A stretch of 64,000 nt of DNA from Scandinavium sp002470465 (GTDB lineage Bacteria > Pseudomonadota > Gammaproteobacteria > Enterobacterales > Enterobacteriaceae): NCBI RefSeq assembly GCF_040750395.1, contig NZ_JBFLVD010000002.1, forward strand, positions 62,001 to 126,000, written 5' to 3'. A program made the position numbers and the translations under genes. Positions within the stretch are counted from its first letter, which is position 1; every line of letters starts with the position of its first letter. Positions 35,084 to 42,296 of the stretch are shown here, piece after piece. The notes under the pieces were generated by a model. It worked only from the letters and a program-made list of their open reading frames with translations. It was not told the DNA's origin and searched no databases.

Positions 35084-35109
35084 CTTGATGCCCCATCTAA
35101 CGACCCCAT
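35084..35109 (+). promoter_or_regulatory. Sigma-32 (heat-shock) promoter P1 of dnaKJ
   Basis: CTTGATG (35084-35090) and CCCCAT (35104-35109), 13 bases apart, match the sigma-32 promoter and closely follow the E. coli dnaK P1 sequence as I recall it. The start codon is about 120 bases downstream. Confidence 0.9.
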
Positions 35110-35157
35110 CTTGTATGCAACCGCAGTGGTGAGCCTGAAAAAAAACGTAGCGGGGCG

Positions 35158-35183
35158 CTTGAAACAGCACATTTCGCCCTTAT
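35158..35183 (+). promoter_or_regulatory. Second sigma-32 promoter P2 of dnaKJ
   Basis: CTTGAAA (35158-35164) is followed 12 bases later by CCCTTAT. The -35 element is perfect and the -10 element weaker. E. coli dnaK also has a second heat-shock promoter closer to the gene. Confidence 0.7.
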
Positions 35184-35232
35184 TACAGGTTCACAACCAC
35201 ATGTTGATCGAATTTTTAGTGGAGACGTTTAG

Positions 35233-37149
35233 ATGGGTAAAATTATTGGTATCGACCTGGGTACTACCAACTCTTGTGTAGCGATTATGGATGGCACTAC
35301 TGCACGTGTGCTGGAGAACGCCGAGGGCGATCGCACCACGCCTTCTATTATTGCTTATACCCAGGACGGTGAAACTCTGGTTGGTCAGCCGGCTAAACGT
35401 CAGGCCGTGACAAACCCGCAAAACACCCTGTTTGCAATCAAACGCCTGATTGGCCGTCGCTTCCAGGACGAAGAAGTGCAGCGTGATGAAGCTATCATGC
35501 CGTACAAAATCGTGGCAGCCGACAATGGCGACGCATGGCTGGACGTAAAAGGCACCAAAATTGCACCGCCGCAGATTTCTGCTGAAGTGCTGAAGAAAAT
35601 GAAGAAAACCGCTGAAGATTATCTGGGCGAGCCAGTGACTGAAGCTGTTATCACCGTACCGGCTTACTTCAACGATGCTCAGCGTCAGGCGACCAAAGAT
35701 GCCGGCCGTATCGCCGGTCTGGAAGTGAAACGTATCATTAACGAACCAACCGCAGCCGCGCTGGCTTACGGCCTGGATAAAGAAGTCGGCAACCGCACCA
35801 TCGCGGTATACGACCTGGGCGGTGGTACTTTCGATATCTCTATCATCGAAATCGACGAAGTTGACGGCGAGAAAACCTTCGAAGTTCTGGCAACCAACGG
35901 TGATACTCACCTCGGTGGTGAAGACTTCGACAGCCGCCTGATCAACTACCTTGTTGAAGAATTTAAGAAAGATCAGGGCATTGACCTGCGTAACGACCCG
36001 CTGGCGATGCAGCGCCTGAAAGAAGCCGCAGAAAAAGCGAAAATTGAGCTTTCTTCTGCTCAGCAGACCGACGTTAACCTGCCGTACATCACCGCAGACG
36101 CGACCGGTCCAAAACACATGAACATCAAAGTGACTCGCGCGAAACTGGAAAGCCTGGTCGAAGACCTGGTAAACCGTTCTATCGAGCCGCTGAAGGTTGC
36201 ACTGCAGGATGCTGGTCTGTCCGTGTCCGATATCCAGGACGTTATCCTGGTCGGTGGTCAGACTCGTATGCCAATGGTGCAGAAGAAAGTGGCTGAGTTC
36301 TTCGGTAAAGAGCCACGTAAAGACGTGAACCCGGACGAAGCTGTTGCTATCGGCGCAGCGGTTCAGGGCGGCGTGCTGACCGGTGATGTGAAAGACGTTC
36401 TGCTGCTGGACGTTACCCCGCTGTCGCTGGGTATCGAAACCATGGGCGGCGTGATGACAGCGCTCATCAACAAAAATACCACCATCCCGACCAAGCACAG
36501 CCAGGTGTTCTCTACTGCTGAAGATAACCAGTCTGCGGTAACCATCCACGTGCTGCAGGGTGAGCGTAAGCGTTCCGGCGATAACAAATCTCTGGGTCAG
36601 TTCAACCTGGATGGTATCAGCCCGGCTCCGCGCGGTATGCCACAGATCGAAGTGACTTTCGACATTGATGCTGACGGTATTCTGCACGTGTCCGCGAAGG
36701 ATAAAAACAGCGGTAAAGAGCAGAAGATCACCATCAAGGCGTCTTCCGGTCTGAATGAAGAAGAAATTCAGAAAATGGTTCGCGAAGCAGAAGCCAACGC
36801 TGAGTCTGACCGCAAGTTCGAAGAGCTGGTTCAGACCCGCAATCAGGGCGACCATCTGCTGCACAGCACCCGTAAGCAGGTTGAAGAAGCAGGCGAACAG
36901 CTGCCGGCTGAAGACAAAACCGCTATCGAGTCTGCGCTGACCGAGCTGGAAACTTCTCTGAAAGGTGAAGACAAAGCCGATATCGAAGCGAAAATGCAGG
37001 CGCTGGCCCAGGCTTCTCAGAAGCTGATGGAAATTGCTCAGCAGCAGCATGCACAGCAGCAGGCGGGTTCTGCTGACGCTTCTGCGAACAACGCGAAAGA
37101 CGACGACGTTGTCGACGCTGAGTTCGAAGAAGTGAAAGATAAAAAATAA
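35233..37149 (+). CDS. dnaK: DnaK, Hsp70 chaperone
   Basis: DnaK binds exposed hydrophobic segments of client proteins in an ATP cycle driven by DnaJ and GrpE, and it also restrains sigma-32. The 638-residue product has the nucleotide-binding domain (about 1-385) with GIDLGTTNSCVA, AVYDLGGGTFDISI and VGGQTRMPMV. The DVTPLSLGIETMGG linker/substrate-domain start (about 390) follows, and the C-terminal tail ends in DAEFEEVKDK. Codon use is strongly biased, as expected for high expression. It is the first gene of dnaKJ, behind two heat-shock promoters. Confidence 0.99.
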   Translation: MGKIIGIDLGTTNSCVAIMDGTTARVLENAEGDRTTPSIIAYTQDGETLVGQPAKRQAVTNPQNTLFAIKRLIGRRFQDEEVQRDEAIMPYKIVAADNGDAWLDVKGTKIAPPQISAEVLKKMKKTAEDYLGEPVTEAVITVPAYFNDAQRQATKDAGRIAGLEVKRIINEPTAAALAYGLDKEVGNRTIAVYDLGGGTFDISIIEIDEVDGEKTFEVLATNGDTHLGGEDFDSRLINYLVEEFKKDQGIDLRNDPLAMQRLKEAAEKAKIELSSAQQTDVNLPYITADATGPKHMNIKVTRAKLESLVEDLVNRSIEPLKVALQDAGLSVSDIQDVILVGGQTRMPMVQKKVAEFFGKEPRKDVNPDEAVAIGAAVQGGVLTGDVKDVLLLDVTPLSLGIETMGGVMTALINKNTTIPTKHSQVFSTAEDNQSAVTIHVLQGERKRSGDNKSLGQFNLDGISPAPRGMPQIEVTFDIDADGILHVSAKDKNSGKEQKITIKASSGLNEEEIQKMVREAEANAESDRKFEELVQTRNQGDHLLHSTRKQVEEAGEQLPAEDKTAIESALTELETSLKGEDKADIEAKMQALAQASQKLMEIAQQQHAQQQAGSADASANNAKDDDVVDAEFEEVKDKK

Positions 37150-37175
37150 TCGCCCTGATGCAGGGTAATTAACTG

Positions 37176-37208
37176 GCACGGGCGTCGGAGTTTACTCCAC
37201 GCCCGTGC
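37176..37208 (+). other. Hairpin in the dnaK-dnaJ gap
   Basis: GCACGGGCG (37176-37184) pairs with CGCCCGTGC (37200-37208), and the 15-base loop holds a smaller GGAG/CTCC stem. There is no T-run. It may set the lower expression of dnaJ by partial termination or RNA processing. Confidence 0.6.
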
Positions 37209-37235
37209 TCGCATGTTAAGGGCAGATAAAGAAAC

Positions 37236-38369
37236 ATGGCGAAGAAAGACTATTACGAGATTTTGGGCGTTTCCAAATCAGCGGAAGAGCGTGAAATCAA
37301 AAAGGCTTACAAGCGCCTGGCGATGAAGTTTCACCCGGACCGTAACCAGGGAGACAAAGAAGCCGAAGCCAAATTTAAAGAGATCAAAGAAGCCTACGAG
37401 GTCCTGACCGATGCGCAGAAGCGTGCGGCCTATGATCAGTACGGCCATGCGGCCTTTGAGCAAGGTGGCATGGGCGGCGGCGGCGGATTTGGCGGCGGCG
37501 CTGATTTCAGTGACATCTTTGGTGATGTGTTCGGCGATATCTTCGGCGGCGGGCGTGGTCGTCAGCGTGCTTCACGCGGCGCGGATCTGCGCTACAACAT
37601 GGATCTGACGCTGGAAGAAGCCGTTCGCGGCGTGACCAAAGAAATCCGCATCCCGACGCTGGAAGAGTGCGACGTGTGCCACGGCAGCGGTGCGAAAGCG
37701 GGCAGCAAACCACAGACCTGTCCGACCTGTCACGGTCAGGGTCAGGTGCAGATGCGCCAGGGCTTTTTTGCCGTGCAGCAGACCTGTCCACACTGTCAGG
37801 GTCGCGGCACGCTGATTAAAGATCCGTGCCACAAATGCCACGGTCATGGTCGCGTCGAGAAGAACAAAACCCTGTCTGTGAAGATCCCGGCAGGCGTTGA
37901 TACCGGTGACCGTATTCGCCTGGCAGGCGAAGGCGAAGCAGGTGAACACGGTGCGCCAGCAGGCGATCTGTACGTTCAGGTGCAGGTGAAACAGCACCCA
38001 ATCTTTGAGCGCGAAGGCAATAACCTGTACTGCGAAGTGCCGATTAACTTTGCAATGGCTGCACTCGGTGGCGAAATCGAAGTCCCGACGCTGGACGGTC
38101 GTGTAAACCTGAAAGTGCCGGGTGAAACGCAAACCGGCAAGCTGTTCCGCATGCGCGGTAAGGGTGTTAAATCCGTTCGCGGTGGCGCACAGGGCGACCT
38201 GCTGTGCCGTGTCGTTGTCGAGACGCCGGTCAGCCTCAACGATAAGCAAAAACAGCTGCTGAAAGATTTGCAGGAAAGCTTTGGTGGCCCAACGGGCGAG
38301 AAAAACAGCCCGCGTTCCAAAAGCTTTTTCGACGGTGTGAAGAAATTCTTCGATGATTTAACCCGTTAA
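37236..38369 (+). CDS. dnaJ: DnaJ, Hsp40 co-chaperone
   Basis: DnaJ delivers substrates to DnaK and stimulates its ATPase. The 377-residue protein has the J domain (1-70) with HPD at MKFHPDRNQG. A Gly/Phe-rich region (about 75-105) and the zinc domain with four CxxCxGxG repeats (CDVCHGSG, CPTCHGQG, CPHCQGRG, CHKCHGHG; about 144-205) come next. The C-terminal substrate-binding part follows. It is the second gene of the heat-shock operon and ends at an intrinsic terminator. Confidence 0.99.
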   Translation: MAKKDYYEILGVSKSAEEREIKKAYKRLAMKFHPDRNQGDKEAEAKFKEIKEAYEVLTDAQKRAAYDQYGHAAFEQGGMGGGGGFGGGADFSDIFGDVFGDIFGGGRGRQRASRGADLRYNMDLTLEEAVRGVTKEIRIPTLEECDVCHGSGAKAGSKPQTCPTCHGQGQVQMRQGFFAVQQTCPHCQGRGTLIKDPCHKCHGHGRVEKNKTLSVKIPAGVDTGDRIRLAGEGEAGEHGAPAGDLYVQVQVKQHPIFEREGNNLYCEVPINFAMAALGGEIEVPTLDGRVNLKVPGETQTGKLFRMRGKGVKSVRGGAQGDLLCRVVVETPVSLNDKQKQLLKDLQESFGGPTGEKNSPRSKSFFDGVKKFFDDLTR

Positions 38370-38396
38370 CTCGTCTGAGATCGCTTTACGCTAAAC

Positions 38397-38428
38397 AGCC
38401 CGGTCGTATGTATGGTCCGGGCTTTTTT
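38397..38428 (+). terminator. dnaKJ operon terminator
   Basis: AGCCCGG (38397-38403) / CCGGGCT (38417-38423) is followed by a run of T, 28 bases after the dnaJ stop. Confidence 0.9.
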
Positions 38429-38549
38429 ATGCCTGTCTTTTATTGCTCGATAAAAACGAGCTAAAATGCAGTGATAATCTGTTTTTAACGAATCTTTGTG
38501 GCCGTTATTATGGTTTTATCGATGTATTAATGAATAAGAGAGAGTAAAA

Positions 38550-39728
38550 GTGAAACATTTACAGCGCTTCTTTAGCGGTGATGCTTCCGGAGGCATCATT
38601 CTGATTATTGCCGCCGCGCTGGCAATGCTGCTGGCGAACATGGGGGCCACCAGCGGACTTTATCACTCATTTCTGGACACCCCGGTGCATCTGCGCGTGG
38701 GGGCGCTTGAAATTAACAAGAACATGCTGCTGTGGATCAACGATGCGCTCATGGCGGTGTTTTTCCTGCTGATTGGCCTCGAAGTGAAGCGTGAGCTGGT
38801 CGTTGGTTCCCTGGCCAGTCGCCACCAGGCGATTTTCCCGGTTATCGCGGCGCTCGGCGGCATGATTGTCCCTGCGCTGATCTATCTGGCGTTTAATTAC
38901 CAGGATCCGGTTGCGCGCGGCGGCTGGGCAATTCCTGCGGCGACGGACATTGCCTTCGCTCTCGGCGTGTTGGCCCTGTTGGGCAGTCGCGTACCGACGT
39001 CGTTGAAAATTTTCCTGATGGCGCTGGCGATCATCGACGATCTCGGGGCGATTGTGATTATCGCGCTGTTCTACACCAGCGATCTCTCCGTGCTTTCTTT
39101 AGCCGTCGCAGCTGCGGCCATTGCCGTGCTGGCTGTCCTGAATCTGACTGGCGTGCGGCGGACCGGGATCTACATTATGGTTGGTGTGATTTTGTGGACG
39201 GCGGTGCTGAAGTCCGGCGTGCATGCCACGCTTGCCGGAGTGATTGTAGGCTTCTTCATTCCGTTGAAAGAGCAGAATGGCAAATCGCCTGCCGCCCAGC
39301 TTGAGCACGTGCTGCATCCGTGGGTAGCGTTCCTGATCCTGCCGCTGTTTGCATTTGCCAATGCGGGCGTATCGCTGCAGGGCGTGACGATGGAAGGGCT
39401 GACGTCGATGCTGCCGCTGGGGATTGTCGCGGGGCTGTTTATCGGTAAACCGCTGGGGATTAGCCTGTTCTGCTGGCTTGCCCTGAAGCTGAAATGGGCC
39501 ACGCTGCCGGTGGGCACAACCTGCAAGCAAATTATGGCGGTGGGGGTGCTGTGCGGAATTGGCTTTACCATGTCGATTTTCATTGCCTCGCTGGCGTTCG
39601 GCAGCGTTGACCCGGCGCTTATCAACTGGGCTAAGCTGGGGATCCTGACGGGGTCGGTGCTGTCTGCGGTGATTGGATATACCTTGCTGCGGATGCGTAC
39701 CTCAGTGGAGCAGACCAGCCCGGTCTGA
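38550..39728 (+). CDS. nhaA: NhaA, Na+/H+ antiporter
   Basis: NhaA exports Na+ or Li+ in exchange for protons, mainly at alkaline pH. The 392-residue membrane protein contains the paired Asp residues of the ion site in ALAIIDDLGAIVII (about 163/164) and AIPAATDIAFALGVLALLG before them. GIGFTMSIFIASLAF, with the essential Lys region, lies near 330-350. The GTG start at 38550 gives the E. coli-like N-terminus VKHLQRFFSGDASGG. It is followed by its activator gene nhaR. Confidence 0.97.
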   Translation: MKHLQRFFSGDASGGIILIIAAALAMLLANMGATSGLYHSFLDTPVHLRVGALEINKNMLLWINDALMAVFFLLIGLEVKRELVVGSLASRHQAIFPVIAALGGMIVPALIYLAFNYQDPVARGGWAIPAATDIAFALGVLALLGSRVPTSLKIFLMALAIIDDLGAIVIIALFYTSDLSVLSLAVAAAAIAVLAVLNLTGVRRTGIYIMVGVILWTAVLKSGVHATLAGVIVGFFIPLKEQNGKSPAAQLEHVLHPWVAFLILPLFAFANAGVSLQGVTMEGLTSMLPLGIVAGLFIGKPLGISLFCWLALKLKWATLPVGTTCKQIMAVGVLCGIGFTMSIFIASLAFGSVDPALINWAKLGILTGSVLSAVIGYTLLRMRTSVEQTSPV

Positions 39729-39785
39729 CATCTTACAGAGAGCCCTGAGCGGCTCTCGTTCTGACATTCATCAGGGAGCGAAATT

Positions 39786-40682
39786 ATGTCGCACATAAAC
39801 TACAACCACCTTTACTACTTCTGGCATGTCTATAAAGAGGGCTCGGTGGTCGGCGCGGCGGAAGCGCTGTATCTGACGCCGCAGACTATCACCGGACAGA
39901 TTAAGGCGCTGGAAGAACGTTTGCAGGGAAAACTGTTCAAGCGCAAGGGCAGGGGGCTTGAGCCCAGCGAGCTGGGAGAGCTGGTGTTTCGCTATGCGGA
40001 TAAAATGTTCACCCTGAGCCAGGAGATGCTCGACATCATCAACTATCGCAAAGAGTCGAATCTGTTGTTCGATGTTGGCGTAGCGGATGCGTTGTCAAAG
40101 CGTCTGGTCAGCGGCGTGCTGGACGCAGCGGTAGTGGAAGATGAACAAATTCATTTACGATGCTTTGAATCCACGCATGAAATGCTGCTGGAGCAGCTTA
40201 GCCAGCACAAGCTCGACATGATTATCTCTGACTGCCCCATTGATTCCACGCAGCAGGAAGGGCTCTTTTCGGTGAAGATTGGCGAATGCGGCGTTAGCTT
40301 CTGGTGCATGAATCCGAGGCCTGAAAAACCATTCCCTGCCTGCCTGGAGGAGCGGCGCCTGCTGATTCCAGGCCGACGCTCAATGCTCGGGCGCAAGCTG
40401 CTGAACTGGATCAACACTCAGGGGCTGAAGGTGGAAGTGCTCGGTGAGTTTGACGATGCGGCATTGATGAAAGCCTTCGGTGCAGCGCACAATGCGATTT
40501 TTGTGGCGCCAACGCTCTACGCGCATGATTTATATGCGGACGACAACATTGTGGAGATTGGACGGATGGAAAACGTGATGGAAGAGTATCACGCGATTTT
40601 TGCCGAGCGCATGATTCAGCACCCGGCGGTGCAGCGCATCTGTAATCGGGATTACTCGGCGCTCTTTACGCTCCCGCGCTGA
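39786..40682 (+). CDS. nhaR: NhaR, LysR-type activator of nhaA
   Basis: NhaR senses Na+ and activates nhaA and osmC. In E. coli it also activates the pga exopolysaccharide operon. The 298-residue protein has the N-terminal LysR helix-turn-helix: INYNHLYYFWHVYKEGSVV, then AAEALYLTPQTITGQIKALEE in parts. The effector-binding domain covers about residues 95-295. It directly follows nhaA, with 57 bases between, and ends at a bidirectional terminator shared with rpsT. Confidence 0.96.
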   Translation: MSHINYNHLYYFWHVYKEGSVVGAAEALYLTPQTITGQIKALEERLQGKLFKRKGRGLEPSELGELVFRYADKMFTLSQEMLDIINYRKESNLLFDVGVADALSKRLVSGVLDAAVVEDEQIHLRCFESTHEMLLEQLSQHKLDMIISDCPIDSTQQEGLFSVKIGECGVSFWCMNPRPEKPFPACLEERRLLIPGRRSMLGRKLLNWINTQGLKVEVLGEFDDAALMKAFGAAHNAIFVAPTLYAHDLYADDNIVEIGRMENVMEEYHAIFAERMIQHPAVQRICNRDYSALFTLPR

Positions 40683-40693
40683 CATTCAGGCAT

Positions 40694-40720
40694 AAAAAAA
40701 CCCGCCGAAGCGGGTTTTTT
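40694..40720. terminator. Bidirectional terminator between nhaR and rpsT
   Basis: Seven A, stem CCCGC/GCGGG with loop CGAA, then six T: an intrinsic terminator readable on both strands between convergent genes. Confidence 0.92.
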
Positions 40721-40744
40721 CTACAAAGTACAGCAAAGCGGCGA

Positions 40745-41008
40745 TTAAGCCAGTTTGCTGATCTGCGCAGCCAAGTTGGCTTTATGACGCGCAGCTTTGT
40801 TTTTGTGGATCAGACCTTTAGAAGCCTGACGGTCCACGATCGGTTGCATTTCGTTAAATGCTTTCTGTGCAGCAGCTTTGTCGCCAGCTTCTACAGCTGC
40901 GTATACTTTCTTGATGAAAGTACGCATCATAGAACGACGGCTAGCGTTGTGCTTGCGGGCCTTTTCAGACTGAACGGCGCGCTTCTTAGCTGATTTGATA
41001 TTAGCCAA
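40745..41008 (-). CDS. rpsT: Ribosomal protein S20
   Basis: S20 is a primary 16S rRNA-binding protein of the small subunit. The 87-residue, highly basic product (MANIKSAKKRAVQSEKARKH...) differs from E. coli S20 at only a few positions as I recall it. It starts with TTG at 41008, preceded by GGGAG seven bases upstream. E. coli rpsT also uses the rare UUG start, which matters for its translational self-control. It is transcribed away from ribF. Confidence 0.98.
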   Translation of the reverse strand: MANIKSAKKRAVQSEKARKHNASRRSMMRTFIKKVYAAVEAGDKAAAQKAFNEMQPIVDRQASKGLIHKNKAARHKANLAAQISKLA

Positions 41009-41325
41009 GGTCCAACTCCCAAATATGATCTATATGGACAATTCAAAGGCCGAGGAATATGCCCTCTTAGCCTTCTTTTGTCAATGGATTTGTGCAAATA
41101 AGCGCCGTTAGTGTGACAACGCTTGGTTACGTAGTGATGGCGCAGGATTCTACCAGCTTGCGTCCCTCGAATACAGCCTTTCCATGATAAAAATCGTCAG
41201 GAACGGCGGGTTTTGGCCAAGGTGAATGAAATCCTTGCATCTTTCCGTCCTCAGGTGCAATCGGCGGTTAACGTCGTCAGCCGTACAAGGTATACTTTGA
41301 CGATTTTCACTGTTTTGAGCCAGAC
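41009..41325. promoter_or_regulatory. rpsT/ribF intergenic region
   Basis: About 317 bases without a supported gene. It must carry the rpsT promoters (leftward) and the ribF promoter (rightward). E. coli annotates a small gene, yaaY, here. The matching stretch (about 41128-41223) lacks a start codon in that frame and runs into an early stop, so I do not call it. Confidence 0.6.
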
Positions 41326-42264
41326 ATGAAGCTGATACGCGGCATACACAATCTGGGGCAGGCACCGCATGGGTGCGTGCTGACCATTGGCAATTTCGAC
41401 GGTGTGCATCGTGGGCATCAGGCATTGTTACAGCGGTTGCTTGCGGAAGGACGTGAGCGCGGGCTGCCTGTAGTGGTGATGATTTTTGAACCCCAGCCGC
41501 TTGAGCTTTTCGCCGTCGATAAAGCGCCCGCTCGCCTGACGCGACTGCGTGATAAAGTGCGATACCTTGCTGAAAGCGGCGTGGACTACGTGCTCTGCGT
41601 GCGCTTTGACCGCCGCTTTGCTGCGCTGACGGCGCAAGAGTTTATCAGCGAGCTGCTGGTAAAACGCCTCGGCGTTCAGTATCTGGCGGTTGGCGATGAT
41701 TTCCGCTTCGGCGCTGGTCGCGAAGGGGATTTCTTGCTATTACAGAAAGCCGGTGATGAGTTTGGCTTTGACGTCACCAGCACCCAAACCTTCTGTGAAG
41801 GTGGGCTGCGCATCAGCAGCACCGCCGTGCGCCAGGCGCTGGCGGAAGACGATCTTGAACTCGCCGAAACGCTGTTGGGCCACCCTTTCAGCATTGCCGG
41901 GCGAGTGGTTCACGGAGATGAACTCGGACGCACCATTGGTTTTCCGACGGCGAATCTGCCGCTGCGTCGCCAGGTTTCCCCGGTGAAAGGGGTCTACGCG
42001 GTGGAAGTGGCGGGCCTTGGCGATAAACTGTTGCCAGGCGTTGCCAATATTGGTACCCGTCCGACGGTTGCGGGCGTGCGCCAGCAGCTGGAAGTACATC
42101 TGCTAGACGTTGTAATGGACCTCTACGGTCGCCATATCGATGTCATACTGCGTAAAAAAATACGCAACGAACAGCGATTCGCGTCGCTGGACGAATTGAA
42201 AGCGCAAATTGCGCGTGATGAATTAACGGCTCGCGAGTTATTCGGGCTATCAAACCCGGCGTAA
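41326..42264 (+). CDS. ribF: RibF, bifunctional riboflavin kinase / FAD synthetase
   Basis: RibF makes FMN from riboflavin and then FAD. The 312-residue protein has the nucleotidyltransferase domain first (about 1-180), with GNFDGVHRGHQALL, VGDDFRFGAGREGDF and the ISSTAVRQAL motif. The riboflavin kinase domain follows (about 185-305) with GRTIGFPTANLPL and GVYAVEV. It is the first gene of the ribF-ileS-lspA-fkpB-ispH cluster conserved in enterics. Confidence 0.98.
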   Translation: MKLIRGIHNLGQAPHGCVLTIGNFDGVHRGHQALLQRLLAEGRERGLPVVVMIFEPQPLELFAVDKAPARLTRLRDKVRYLAESGVDYVLCVRFDRRFAALTAQEFISELLVKRLGVQYLAVGDDFRFGAGREGDFLLLQKAGDEFGFDVTSTQTFCEGGLRISSTAVRQALAEDDLELAETLLGHPFSIAGRVVHGDELGRTIGFPTANLPLRRQVSPVKGVYAVEVAGLGDKLLPGVANIGTRPTVAGVRQQLEVHLLDVVMDLYGRHIDVILRKKIRNEQRFASLDELKAQIARDELTARELFGLSNPA

Positions 42265-42296
42265 TGCCAACGTAAAAATACGGAAACGAGAATCTG

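Noticed and set aside
35191..37179. A 662-codon open frame on the strand opposite dnaK
   Set aside because: It is fully antisense to dnaK. Long antisense frames are expected over highly expressed genes with strong codon bias, and the translation shows no recognisable domain.
41113..41223. Possible yaaY homologue between rpsT and ribF
   Set aside because: The stretch resembles the E. coli yaaY region at the DNA level, but the matching frame has no start codon and ends early after about 30 codons. It is better seen as promoter DNA.
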